Of a DNA stretch of 64,000 nt, positions 19,293 through 28,424 are shown piece after piece. The DNA lies in the NCBI RefSeq assembly GCF_021404545.1, contig NZ_JAAWWD010000007.1, positions 18,881 through 82,880 on the forward strand, in the 5' to 3' direction. This DNA comes from Aestuariivita sp. (GTDB lineage: Bacteria > Pseudomonadota > Alphaproteobacteria > Rhodobacterales > Rhodobacteraceae). The translations under genes were made by a program, and so were the position numbers. The first letter of the stretch is position 1. Every line of letters starts with the position of its first letter. The notes beneath the pieces were generated by a model that was given only the letters and a program-made list of their open reading frames with translations, was not told where the DNA came from and did no database searches.

Positions 19293-20439
19293 GCGCGGTT
19301 TGACGCTCAGGCCAGGGTGGGCGGTCATGCGCCGTGGTGCGATCTGGCTGATGGGGCCGAGGCATCAGCAACCGGTCCACGGGTCGGCGCAGGCATCCAC
19401 ACTTCAGCAAATTGGGAGGTGGGCGCTTGGCCCTGAGGGAGTAACTGTAATGACATACCGGCGAGGTGATGAAAACAGAGCATGGCGGAGCGCCCGGCAC
19501 TCTTGCGGTATGTCAGCCGTTCAGGGACCAGCCTCTGCCGCGCCCACAGGTGGCCCATCCAACCACTCGTTGGGAGGCTATCGACCCATGCCGCCCGGGC
19601 GCGGCGGCGATCCTGAATGCACGCCAGGTTTTGCGCGCACTGCCTGCTGGCGCCCGAAGGGTGTCCTGTCTCACGCAAGAACGGGTCTGCTGCCGTGGAC
19701 CTGGCTCTGGCCCTGTCTCCGGTACACGCTATAACTCGAGCCAGGACGCGTAACGTGGCACAAGGACCGTCTGCTTGGAACCAACACTGAAAACCGCGCC
19801 CTCCCAGGATGGCATGGCCGCCGCTGTCTCAAGGCAGAGGCCAAAGCCTGCAAGACCGATATGCGCGAAATCGGGATCCTGCCCGCCCCCGATCCCCGCG
19901 ACAAGGATGGGGTCGATGGCTGCCGCCCACCGGTGCAACGATCCCTTTCCTGCCTGTGCCAAGGCGATACGGGCCGGCAAGCCTGGTCCCGGCATTGTCC
20001 CCGACCCGCGCGCGAAGGCGAAGCACCGCCCTCACAGCTTCCCGGCACAGAGACCGGCAAGATGTCAGCTGGCGGCCACACCTTCGTGCAAACCCGCTGA
20101 AAAGGATGCCACGCAGCTTTGGATCAGCACAGGTCTGCACGCCAATCCGGCAAACCATTGCAGACCGTTCAACACCGTCACCAATCAAAACCCGGGCCAG
20201 TGCGCGATCCTTTTGGCGGTCGTTACCGGCCATGGCTCGGGCGGCAATGCCGTGCGTATGAAAAAACCACTCACAGGCCATAGAGTGCCCGCCACCTCCC
20301 CCGTGCAGTCAGCGTTCAGAACCACCCCCACACACAGCGCGCGACCGGACTGCCCTTCTTGGCAAGCCACCTCTGGCCAGCGCCGGGACCACATCATGGT
20401 TCACAAACATCCCGCTTCAACCCCGCAGGCCGGCCCCGC
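19293..20439. other. 1.1-kb stretch without a supportable gene
   Basis: Several medium-length frames exist on both strands, but none has a ribosome site, family motif or consistent codon bias. Some minus-strand pieces (around 19729-20281) look protein-like in alternating frames, which would fit a decayed gene, but I cannot name one. Confidence 0.5.
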
Positions 20440-21357
20440 ATGAGGTATGGCCTCTGGCTTGGCCTGATCCTGATGCTCGCAGGCTGCGCGCAACAGGCCG
20501 CGCCGCCTACACCGCAGGCCGATCCGCTCCTCTACCGGCCCGAAAAAATCGCCGCGACCGACCGGCTGGTCATCTTTATACCCGGTGCCCTCACATCCGT
20601 GCGCATGTTTGCGCCCGCGCGCGGCTGGACGCAAAGCGGCTTTGCCCCGGTCTTCTACCGATTTCCCGGGCTGGACGGCCGCCCGCTCACCGGCCCTCTG
20701 GATATCGGTGCGGCCGCGGATGAGATCGCAGCATTCGCCAATGCGCATCCCGAAAAGGATGTGGCCCTGGTCGGCTATTCTTCGGGTGCGCCGATCGCGA
20801 TCCTGGCCGCTGCGCGCATCACCGGCGACCGGATCGTTCCGGTGGCGGCAATCTCTCCGGCGGTCGAACGATCCGGCGGACTGCCAACCCTGGCACGCGG
20901 CGCGGGCGATATCCTAAGAGCGGCGGCACGCGCAGGCACGCTCGAGCGCCTGCCGATCTGGGTCGAATACTGGCAAATCCTACTCTACGGGCGCAATGCC
21001 ACCCCGGACCCACAGTTCCGCCAGCGCATCATCAGCCGTGCCCACACCCATAGCGGCGAACGCAGCCTGGGTCCCCCCGATCCCAACCTCGCCCGCTCCC
21101 ATGCCAGCAGACTGGCCCGGTGGGAGCTGCCCCCGAAGCTCGATCTGACCCATGTCCGGCTGCGCCTCTATGCCGGGCTGGAGGATCCGGTATTTTCCAC
21201 TGCGCAGACCCTAAGGTTCGCCCGCAAACTGGGGCAGGACCGGATCTATGGCTATCCCGGCGAAGGACACCTTTTGTACCTCACCCAATCGGACGTGTTC
21301 GACACCGCGCGCCAATTCGCCGACACCGTTCTGGACCCACAAACCGATCGGCAATAA
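20440..21357 (+). CDS. Lipoprotein alpha/beta hydrolase
   Basis: 305 residues. The N-terminus MRYGLWLGLILMLAGC is a lipoprotein signal with lipobox LAGC. GYSSG around residue 113 is the nucleophile elbow. The acid and histidine probably lie in AGLEDPVFS and GEGHLL near the C-terminus. The mature protein should be membrane-anchored in the periplasm. The substrate is unknown. It lies alone within the rpsA-cmk interval. Confidence 0.75.
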   Translation: MRYGLWLGLILMLAGCAQQAAPPTPQADPLLYRPEKIAATDRLVIFIPGALTSVRMFAPARGWTQSGFAPVFYRFPGLDGRPLTGPLDIGAAADEIAAFANAHPEKDVALVGYSSGAPIAILAAARITGDRIVPVAAISPAVERSGGLPTLARGAGDILRAAARAGTLERLPIWVEYWQILLYGRNATPDPQFRQRIISRAHTHSGERSLGPPDPNLARSHASRLARWELPPKLDLTHVRLRLYAGLEDPVFSTAQTLRFARKLGQDRIYGYPGEGHLLYLTQSDVFDTARQFADTVLDPQTDRQ

Positions 21358-21363
21358 TGCCGC

Positions 21364-21387
21364 TGCTTCTTCTGGCCGGAAATATTC
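21364..21387 (-). repeat. Dispersed 24-bp motif, copy 3
   Basis: Minus strand AATATTT then GGCCAGAAGAAGCA. It lies just after the hydrolase gene and continues into a GC-rich inverted repeat (GGGGGAGCGCGCAGCGCGG region on the plus strand). Confidence 0.6.
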
Positions 21388-21440
21388 CCGGGGGAGCGCG
21401 CAGCGCGGGGGCAGAGCCCCCATTCGGACAGGCCCGAAAG

Positions 21441-21998
21441 CTAAAGCTCCTGGCCCCGGTTCAAAAGCTCCTCGAAGAGCTCGCGATAGATATCGTTGCT
21501 GTCGCCACCGCCAAAGACTTGCGCGCCGCCCGAATAGGTCTGACCGTAGGTGCGCGCCAGGTTGATCGTCTGCACCAGGCCCGAAATCAGCTGCTCGCGC
21601 TCCAGAGGCGACAGCGGGTGAATGAACACCCCCCAAAGCCGCCCCCGCGCCACCGCATAGCGCGCGTCGAGCGCGCTGTCGAAATTGGCCTGCATCAGGC
21701 GCATCAACTCATCAGGCTCCAACCCGTCGGCCGACCGGATGGGCACCATCGCGCGCATCCGGTCCGATCGGGGATCGGTGATCACGATGACCGGAATATC
21801 GGCCAGCGTAAGTTGAAAGGACGCCCCGTCCTGACGCGCATCGGGATCAAGCGCGGCCAGAATACCTCCCATCCGATCCAGCGTCATCGCCGGTTCGGAA
21901 GGCTCCGGCACGGCAGGCGGATCTTCTGCCTGGGCCAGCGCTGGCATCGCCCCGAACAGGGTTACCGCCAAAGCACAGGTCAACAATGTTGCGCGCAT
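21441..21998 (-). CDS. Secreted YbjN-like/chaperone-fold hypothetical protein
   Basis: 185 residues. The start at 21998 is set by GGAGG seven bases upstream; a TTG two codons earlier is less likely. A Sec signal ends near PALAQA. The core (ILAALDPDARQ..FQLTLADIPVIVITDP...NFDSALDARYAVARGRLWGVFIHPLS) resembles YbjN or type III chaperone-like folds seen in Roseobacter proteins. No function is assigned. The C-terminal GGDSNDIYRELFEELLNRGQ is probably helical. Confidence 0.6.
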   Translation of the reverse strand: MRATLLTCALAVTLFGAMPALAQAEDPPAVPEPSEPAMTLDRMGGILAALDPDARQDGASFQLTLADIPVIVITDPRSDRMRAMVPIRSADGLEPDELMRLMQANFDSALDARYAVARGRLWGVFIHPLSPLEREQLISGLVQTINLARTYGQTYSGGAQVFGGGDSNDIYRELFEELLNRGQEL

Positions 21999-22091
21999 GT
22001 CCAATCCTCCGTGTTGCGTCGCGTCAGCCTAACGGGCGGGCCGACAAGGGCGCAAAACAGGATTTCGTGACGGCCACCACCGGCACCCGTC

Positions 22092-22787
22092 CTATCCGGC
22101 CGGCAGCGTCAGCCCGAACACCAGACCGGCAACACCCAGAGCGCCCAGAATCACCTCCCAGACATCATCCTCATCATCGTCCCCGACCACCCGGTCCTCC
22201 TCCACTTCAGGCGGCAGATCTGCAGGCACGCCCAGCAAGGTCGGCGCATCCGAAACCGCGGGCGTGTCGACAGGCAGCAGGATCTGATCGACCACCTGGA
22301 CGGTACCGCCCGGCACCGCGATATCGGCAGAGATGACATCTGCATCCTGACAATCGGGATCACCATCGACGACGGTTCCGCCCGTCAGCTCGACACGCGC
22401 GCCGTCAAGCAATGTTGGAACAGGACCCTCGGCGTTCAGCTCATCAAGATCGGCCTCTTCGGGTGAGACGTGATAGAGCAGGATGTCCGTCAAGAGCGGG
22501 ATAGGATCGTCGTCGGGCGACAACTGCGTCAACGCCCCGGCGATTGAGCCGAAAACCGCATCCGCATCGGACGGATCGCCTTCGAACCCAAGATTTTACG
22601 CAAGCCCGGCAAAGGCCGCGTCTGTCGGCGCAAAGAGCGTGAAATCCTCCAACCCCTGCACCGCTTCGGTCAGGTCTGCGGCCTCCAGGGCCAGGCCCAG
22701 AACCTCGAAATCATCCGCGGGCGACCACGTGCCCCCCATAACCGGCAAAGGTGACGTGATTGTCGGAAACAACGCCTCAAGTGACAT
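22092..22787 (-). pseudogene. Fasciclin (FAS1) domain protein interrupted by one in-frame stop
   Basis: Reading from the ATG at 22787, residues up to FAPTDAAFAGLA give the FAS1 signature (TLFAPTDAAF), then a TAA at 22596-22598. The same frame continues NLGFEGDPSDADAVFGSIAG through LLTDILLYHVSPEEA and VQVVDQILLPVDTPA, the second FAS1 box, to the stop at 22092. Without the TAA the protein would have 231 residues, ending in an acidic stretch and a hydrophobic C-terminal segment (VILGALGVAGLVFGLTL). No frameshift is needed, so this is a point nonsense change, a read-through site or a sequencing error. Confidence 0.8.
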
Positions 22788-22867
22788 ATCATACCCCCCA
22801 GTAGATGTCCGCTATACGGATCACTCGGGGGAAGCGGTTCACATTTTCAGAAAATTTCCGCCGATTT

Positions 22868-23488
22868 TTACGGACGAGCCACGCTGACCCGCGCCTCAAT
22901 CGCGGCGATCGCGGCGGCAACCGCTGCCTCGACAGACATCTCCGATGTATCGATGATCACCGCATCCTCGGCGGGGCGCAGCGGCGCCTCGGCGCGCTCC
23001 ATATCACGCGCGTCTCGGCCGCGGACGTCGTCCAGAACCTGCTCATATGCGGTCTCGATGCCCCGGCCGATCAGCTCATCATAGCGGCGCCTGGCGCGCA
23101 CCTCGGCGCTGGCGGTGACATAGAGCTTGGCCCCGGCATCCGGGCAGATCACCGTCCCGATATCGCGCCCGTCCAGAACCGCGCCCGCCGCACGGCGGGC
23201 AAAGGCGCGTTGAAAATCCACCAGGGCCGCGCGGACCTCAGCAATCACCGCGACCTTGCTGGCGGCCTGGGCCACGTCAGGTCTGCGCAGATCGGCGTTC
23301 TCCAGCACCTTGGCATTTAGTGTCCGGGCCGCTTCAACCGGATCGGCGCCGTGCAGGACCGCATGGGCCACCGCACGATAGAGGAGCCCGGTGTCGAGAT
23401 GCGCAAAACCGAAATGCGCGGCCACCGCACGGGAGATTGTGCCCTTACCCGCCGCAGCCGGACCGTCAATGGCGACCGCGAAACTCAT
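22868..23488 (-). CDS. cmk: Cytidylate kinase
   Basis: 206 residues. The P-loop is GPAAAGKGT (residues 9-17). [13 protein letters not shown] and [21 protein letters not shown] are CMP-kinase signatures. It starts with an ATGA overlap on the aroA stop, so the two are translationally coupled. In relatives cmk usually leads directly into rpsA; here 3.8 kb separate them. Confidence 0.95.
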   Translation of the reverse strand: MSFAVAIDGPAAAGKGTISRAVAAHFGFAHLDTGLLYRAVAHAVLHGADPVEAARTLNAKVLENADLRRPDVAQAASKVAVIAEVRAALVDFQRAFARRAAGAVLDGRDIGTVICPDAGAKLYVTASAEVRARRRYDELIGRGIETAYEQVLDDVRGRDARDMERAEAPLRPAEDAVIIDTSEMSVEAAVAAAIAAIEARVSVARP

Positions 23489-24837
23489 TCCTGGACCTGC
23501 GCAACATCTGCACCCAGAGCCGCCATCAACGGCTCGAACATCGGAAATGACGTGGCGATTGGCCCTCCGTCATCGACCGAGACAGGGGATTGCGCGGCCA
23601 TGCCGAGAATCAGAAAGGACATGGCAATCCGGTGATCGAGATGGCTGGCACAGCGGGCGCCTCCCGCGACACCGCCTGGACCCGCGCCTGTCACGATCCA
23701 CCAATCGGGGCCGTCTTCGACCGCCACACCATTGGCGCGCAGGCCGCTGGCCATCGCCTCGATCCGGTCACTTTCTTTCACGCGCAGCTCCTTGACCCCG
23801 CGCATCACGGTCTGTCCTTTTGCGTTGGCGGCCACGACCGACAGGATGGGGTATTCGTCGATCATGCTGGCGGCACGCGCGGGCGGCACCTGGGTCCCGC
23901 GCATGTGGGGCGAAAAGCGCGCGCGCAGATCGGCCACCGGCTCGCCCCCCTCCTCGCGTTCGTTTTCGTAGGTCAGATCGGCGCCCATCTCCTGCAAGGT
24001 CGCAAAAAGCCCCGCCCGCGTGGGGTTGAGCCCGATGCCCGGCACCAGCACGTCCGAGCCGGGCACGATCAGCGCGGCACAGACCGGAAACGCGGCAGAG
24101 GACGGATCGCGCGGCACGGCGATCTCTTGCGCGCTGAGTTCGGGCTGCCCGGTCAGGGTGATCACGCGGCCCTCGCCGGTCTCCTCCACCGCGATCTGGG
24201 CGCCAAAGCCTGCCAGCATGCGTTCGGTATGATCGCGGGTCGCCTCGCGTTCGATCACGACAGTCTGGCCCGGAGCGTTGAGCCCCGCAAGCAGCACCGC
24301 CGATTTGACCTGCGCCGAGGGCACCGGGACCGCATAGCGCACCGGGACCGGGTCTGCCGCCCCGACGAGGGTCATCGGCAACCGCCCGCCCGCGCGCCCC
24401 ACCGCCCGCGCCCCGAACAGCGCCAGCGGATCCGTCACCCGCGCCATGGGGCGCCCGTTCAGGCTCGCATCCCCGGTGAAGGTGGCGCTGATGGGCGAGG
24501 TGGCCATCGCCCCCATGATCAGCCGGACGCCGGTGCCGGAATTGCCGCAATCGATCACCTGATCGGGCTCGGCAAAGCCGCCCACGCCCACGCCCCGCAC
24601 CGACCATGCCCCGCCGCCGTGATCGGTCACCTCAGCCCCAAAGGCGCGCATCGCCCGCGCGGTATCGAGCACGTCCTGACCCTCCAACAGACCGGTGATC
24701 CGTGTCTCACCGACTGACAAAGCGCCCAGGATCAGCGCCCGGTGCGATATCGACTTGTCCCCGGGCACCTCGGCCACACCGCTCAGCGGGCCGCAGGGGC
24801 GGGACATCATCGCCTGGGGCGTACCGTGACCGGACAT
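23485..24837 (-). CDS. aroA: 3-phosphoshikimate 1-carboxyvinyltransferase (EPSP synthase)
   Basis: 450 residues from the ATG at 24837 (an upstream in-frame GTG/ATG at 24879 is unlikely). It joins shikimate-3-phosphate and [38 protein letters not shown] and [14 protein letters not shown] resemble the class II (CP4-like) group more than E. coli AroA. At the PEP-site motif it reads GNSGTGVR, with glycine where CP4 has alanine. [12 protein letters not shown] is the second signature. Confidence 0.94.
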   Translation of the reverse strand: MSGHGTPQAMMSRPCGPLSGVAEVPGDKSISHRALILGALSVGETRITGLLEGQDVLDTARAMRAFGAEVTDHGGGAWSVRGVGVGGFAEPDQVIDCGNSGTGVRLIMGAMATSPISATFTGDASLNGRPMARVTDPLALFGARAVGRAGGRLPMTLVGAADPVPVRYAVPVPSAQVKSAVLLAGLNAPGQTVVIEREATRDHTERMLAGFGAQIAVEETGEGRVITLTGQPELSAQEIAVPRDPSSAAFPVCAALIVPGSDVLVPGIGLNPTRAGLFATLQEMGADLTYENEREEGGEPVADLRARFSPHMRGTQVPPARAASMIDEYPILSVVAANAKGQTVMRGVKELRVKESDRIEAMASGLRANGVAVEDGPDWWIVTGAGPGGVAGGARCASHLDHRIAMSFLILGMAAQSPVSVDDGGPIATSFPMFEPLMAALGADVAQVQE

Positions 24838-24957
24838 ATCGGGGACCTTTCCTTTGCAAAGCCCCCCGGCCTTACCCAATCCGCGCCAGCCGGTCCAGCG
24901 TCAATGGCGCGGTGCCAAGCGGTCGGCAGGCCCGGTCCCTGCGCGGGGCTCGATCTC

Positions 24958-26037
24958 TCAGCTCTCGCCCAACCAGCGACGCGGGTTGTCGTGGGCGATG
25001 GCGTGGAAATCCTCCTCGCCCAGCGCATCGCGCAACTTGATCGAGACGGCTTTCTCCGACAAGGCCTCCTGCCGGGTCATGTAGAAATCCGACCCAAAAA
25101 GGACCCTCTCGCGCAGACGCGAATCCTTGAGATACATCCGCAACAGCGAAATGTGATTGTCGAACTTGAAAATCGTATAGCTGATATCGGTATAGAGGTT
25201 GGGGTAATTGCCGCTCCTGATCATCTCCTCGATCACCGACACCCAGTTTTTGTCACGCGCCTGCGGGTCATCGGGATCGAACCCGTCCCGCAAGAGCGAG
25301 ATCCAGTCCTGATCGCCGCCGAAATGCGCAAGGCACAGACGCAGATCGGGAAAGCGGTTGAGCACCGTCTCATAGGCGCGCGGCTCGGTTACCTGATCCT
25401 GGCGGTATTGCAGCCAGCCCTTGTGATAGACGCCGCCACGCGAACAATGGCTCATCACCGGAATGTTGCGTTCGACGCAGAAGGGATAGACCTCCTCCAT
25501 CAACACCGGATGATCGGGCGCAAAGCCCAGTTTGGTATAGATCTTGAGCCCGCGAAAACCCAGCTCGTCGACACAGCGGCGCACCTCCTCGGCCGCACCA
25601 GGGCGGTCGGGATAGATGGTGGCAAAGGGAATCACCTGCGGGCCGTAATCGGGATCGGCGGCCAGCCGCGCCAGCCCGTCATGCTGGGCAAAGATATCCT
25701 CGTTGACCGGGCCATGGCCGATCAGCTCCATATCCATCGGCAGCACCACAAAGCGCGTGTCCTTGGGATAGTAATGCAACAGCTCACGAAAGACCGCGCG
25801 CTGGCTGGATCTGGAGCCGGTGCGGTGAAACGCTTCCATCCGGGCCAGGAAATCGGTGACCTTGTCGTAAGGTGTGAAAGACGAAAGCCAACGGAAGAAC
25901 CGTGCCAGCCCGGGCACATAGCGAAAGATCGCAACCGGCCAGGCCGGAAAGTAGAGCGGCGTATGATCGGTGGTAAAGGTGTGAACGTGACAGTTCACCA
26001 TCTGTGTTTTCGGCGGGTCGGCGGGTGTGTCGGGCAT
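24958..26037 (-). CDS. Amidohydrolase-2 family metal-dependent hydrolase
   Basis: 359 residues. NCHVHTF near the N-terminus supplies the HxH metal ligands, GLKIYTKLGF the position of the bridging or active-site Lys, VMSHCSRGGVYHKG and LAHFGGDQDW further histidines, and LFGSDFYM the catalytic Asp. This is the ACMSD/amidohydrolase-2 fold. The substrate is unknown. No gene around it indicates a pathway. Confidence 0.8.
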   Translation of the reverse strand: MPDTPADPPKTQMVNCHVHTFTTDHTPLYFPAWPVAIFRYVPGLARFFRWLSSFTPYDKVTDFLARMEAFHRTGSRSSQRAVFRELLHYYPKDTRFVVLPMDMELIGHGPVNEDIFAQHDGLARLAADPDYGPQVIPFATIYPDRPGAAEEVRRCVDELGFRGLKIYTKLGFAPDHPVLMEEVYPFCVERNIPVMSHCSRGGVYHKGWLQYRQDQVTEPRAYETVLNRFPDLRLCLAHFGGDQDWISLLRDGFDPDDPQARDKNWVSVIEEMIRSGNYPNLYTDISYTIFKFDNHISLLRMYLKDSRLRERVLFGSDFYMTRQEALSEKAVSIKLRDALGEEDFHAIAHDNPRRWLGES

Positions 26038-26117
26038 GGGCTAAACGGATCCGGCAAAATGGCATGACATCAGGCAATGCCCCAACCCTAGCACGAAAAT
26101 ACAGCGGGACATACCCG

Positions 26118-26822
26118 CTAGCCGTGCCGCCGGAACGTCAGGTAGTGCGGCACCCGCCCTTCACGCAGCGCCTTTTGCTCGTACCGGGTCGATATCCAGT
26201 CGTCCCACGGTAAACGCCAATCGGCAGGCCGCTCTGCCAGCCAGTCGAACCCGGCGCGCGGCACCTCCTCAAGCGTCTGGCGCACATAGTCAGGGATGTC
26301 GGTCGCCACACGCAGGATTGCTCCGGGCTTCATGATGCGCGCCAATGGTCCCAAGTGTTCGGCCGTGACGAACCGGCGCCTGTGGTGGCGTGCCTTGGGC
26401 CAAGGATCGGGATAGAGCAGGAAGGCGCGCGCGATCGAAGCCCCGGGCAGCACATCCATCAGATCGCGCGCATCACCGGGATGAACCGCCAGATTGTCCA
26501 CGCCCGCCCGCCGGATCTTGCCCAGCAGCATCGCAACGCCGTTGACATAGGGTTCCGCGCCGACGATCCCGACGCCGGGGTTTTCAGAGGCCTGGTGCAC
26601 CAGATGCTCGCCGCCGCCAAACCCGATCTCAAGCCAGACATCGCGGTCCCCAAAAAGCTGCCGGAGGTCGAGCGGATGGCGTGCAGGGTTCTCATCCCAG
26701 CTCACAGGTCCGGGCGAGAGGGCGGTGAGATCCTCGTCTAGATAGGCCTTTTGGCTTTTCTTCAGCGCCTTGCCTTTGAGGCGGCCATAGAAGTTGCGAT
26801 GGGGTCGGATGGGGTGTGTCAT
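26118..26822 (-). CDS. trmB: tRNA (guanine-N7-)-methyltransferase
   Basis: 234 residues. WLEIGFGGGEHLVHQA is the SAM-binding loop, LYPDPWPKARHHRRRFV the catalytic segment and TDIPDYVRQTLEE the downstream motif of TrmB, which makes m7G46 in tRNA. The N-terminus RPHRNFYGRLKGKALKKSQKA is basic, as usual for RNA binding. Confidence 0.95.
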   Translation of the reverse strand: MTHPIRPHRNFYGRLKGKALKKSQKAYLDEDLTALSPGPVSWDENPARHPLDLRQLFGDRDVWLEIGFGGGEHLVHQASENPGVGIVGAEPYVNGVAMLLGKIRRAGVDNLAVHPGDARDLMDVLPGASIARAFLLYPDPWPKARHHRRRFVTAEHLGPLARIMKPGAILRVATDIPDYVRQTLEEVPRAGFDWLAERPADWRLPWDDWISTRYEQKALREGRVPHYLTFRRHG

Positions 26823-26870
26823 GGCGCCGGGCTTTAACGCCAGTTGCCGGAGGGAGCAACGGCGCGTGTT

Positions 26871-27461
26871 TCAGGCTCCGGCTTGCCATTCCGGGCGGGT
26901 GATCTCGAACCAGCAGACATCGTCATAACCATAAGCGCGTTTGCGACCCAGGGGGCGCAACCCGCATTTCCCCAAAACTGCCTGAGATTTTGCGTTACCG
27001 GGGTCTGTGGTGGCAACCACCTCCGCCAGTGCGGTCTGCTCGAATGCAAAGCGCAGGAGGCGCGCGCAGATCTCGGTGGCGAACCCCTGCCCCCAGGCCG
27101 AGGGGATCAGCAGATATCCGACCTCGATCTGCGCATCGGGATAGGCGCCCGGCACAACCCGGTCCCATTCGATGTCGGGCGCATCGATGGGCACCGGGGT
27201 CAGCACGGCGTCGCCGATCTTTTGTCCCGTCTCTTTCAGCGTGACGCACCAGATCCCGATGCGCCCGCCTGCACCGCGTTTGACGGCATCGGACATATGC
27301 GCCCGAACCGCCTGCGGCGTCATCGGATCATCGACATAGCGCATCACCGCCGGATCGCAGAGCAGCGCACAGGCGATGTCCTCGTCCTGAGGCGCCAAAG
27401 GTGTGAGGCGCAGCCGCTCCGTCTCCAGCACCAGCGCATCGGCGGATAGCGGGTCGATCAC
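26871..27461 (-). CDS. GNAT N-acetyltransferase (RimJ/RimL-like)
   Basis: 196 residues starting at the GTG at 27461, which overlaps the TGA of the upstream methyltransferase gene (GTGA) and has AAGGA before it; a longer frame opens at 27494. LETERLRLTPL is the RimJ-type N-terminus, EVGYLLIPSAWGQGFATE the acetyl-CoA loop and VVATTDPGNAKSQAVLGKCGL the final motif. The target is unknown. Confidence 0.85.
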   Translation of the reverse strand: MIDPLSADALVLETERLRLTPLAPQDEDIACALLCDPAVMRYVDDPMTPQAVRAHMSDAVKRGAGGRIGIWCVTLKETGQKIGDAVLTPVPIDAPDIEWDRVVPGAYPDAQIEVGYLLIPSAWGQGFATEICARLLRFAFEQTALAEVVATTDPGNAKSQAVLGKCGLRPLGRKRAYGYDDVCWFEITRPEWQAGA

Positions 27462-28237
27462 GCGGGTTTCCTTGCGCGGATATGGTGGGGGCAATGCTCC
27501 CCCGATTGCAGGACCGGAACCATCGCGGTCCAGATCTCGATTTGATGGTCGATGAAGGCCGGATCATGGTCCGCACGCCAGCGGTCGCGGTTGGCGCCCG
27601 ACAGCTCTTCCAGCTCCTGCGCCGCGACCCCGGCATACCAGGGCGCGCGGTTGACCAGTTCGACCTCGGTGAAGCCCGCCTCTGTCATGGCCTGCTCATA
27701 GCGGTCCGGAGAGGCCATGGCGAACTCCAGCGCCTCCATCTTAAGGTAATGCGCCATCTGGGGCGAGGGTTCTCCGTCATGTGACATCAACCAGTCCGAA
27801 GCGGCAAAACGACCCTGGGGTTTCAGCACGCGGAACGACTCTGCCGCGAGGTTGGATTTATCCGGAATGTGGATGATGGAATCCTTGGAAAAGACCACAT
27901 CGAAGGTGACATCGGGGAATGGGAACGGACCCGGCACGACCTTGGTGATGCTGACACGCTCGGCGAGTCCCGCCTGCCCCACCCGGGCGCGGGCTGCGGT
28001 ACAGACCGGATCCTCAACATCGATACCGGTAACCCGGGCCGCTCCATAATCCTGCGCCATCAGGACCGCAATCGCGCCGGACCCACAGCCGATATCCAGT
28101 ACATGCTTGCCCGCAAGATCGACACCGTCGAGCACACGTGCCACCTCATCCGGGCCACCGGGCGACAGGAACCCGTCCCCCCAAAGGTCTTCGAGAAACC
28201 GGATATGATCCGTATCATAAAGATCCTCGTCGCTCAT
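27458..28237 (-). CDS. SAM-dependent methyltransferase (N-methyltransferase-like)
   Basis: 259 residues. VLDIGCGSGAIAVLMAQ is SAM motif I and RVTGIDVEDP motif II. FSKDSIIHIPDKSNLAAESFRVLKPQGRF resembles the phosphoethanolamine and glycine/dimethylglycine N-methyltransferases. It is divergent from a dimethylglycine-dehydrogenase-like gene, and the shared 190-bp region holds two TetR-type palindromes. A role in methylamine or betaine metabolism is inferred from that context only. Confidence 0.75.
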   Translation of the reverse strand: MSDEDLYDTDHIRFLEDLWGDGFLSPGGPDEVARVLDGVDLAGKHVLDIGCGSGAIAVLMAQDYGAARVTGIDVEDPVCTAARARVGQAGLAERVSITKVVPGPFPFPDVTFDVVFSKDSIIHIPDKSNLAAESFRVLKPQGRFAASDWLMSHDGEPSPQMAHYLKMEALEFAMASPDRYEQAMTEAGFTEVELVNRAPWYAGVAAQELEELSGANRDRWRADHDPAFIDHQIEIWTAMVPVLQSGEHCPHHIRARKPA

Positions 28238-28248
28238 GGTTCCCCCTC

Positions 28249-28268
28249 GATTGAACAGCCATTCAATC
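28249..28268. promoter_or_regulatory. Candidate TetR/BetI-type operator 1
   Basis: GATTGAACAGCCATTCAATC: perfect 7-base arms with a 6-base spacer, 12 bases upstream of the methyltransferase ATG. Confidence 0.5.
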
Positions 28269-28340
28269 GAGTTTTTCGCGAATCTGCCCAGTTCACAAGC
28301 CTTTTTGTCTTGCGGCGTGCAGGATTACCACTCACCGCCC

Positions 28341-28358
28341 ATTGAATGATCATTCAGT
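28341..28358. promoter_or_regulatory. Candidate TetR/BetI-type operator 2
   Basis: ATTGAATGATCATTCAGT, an 18-base palindrome with one mismatched pair, about 67 bases upstream of the dehydrogenase ATG. It shares the TTGAA..TTCA arms of operator 1. Confidence 0.5.
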
Positions 28359-28424
28359 CGATTGCAAATGCCGGGTCCAGTTGCTAACGATCACGAATAG
28401 CCCTTTTCAACCGGAGCTTCTGAC

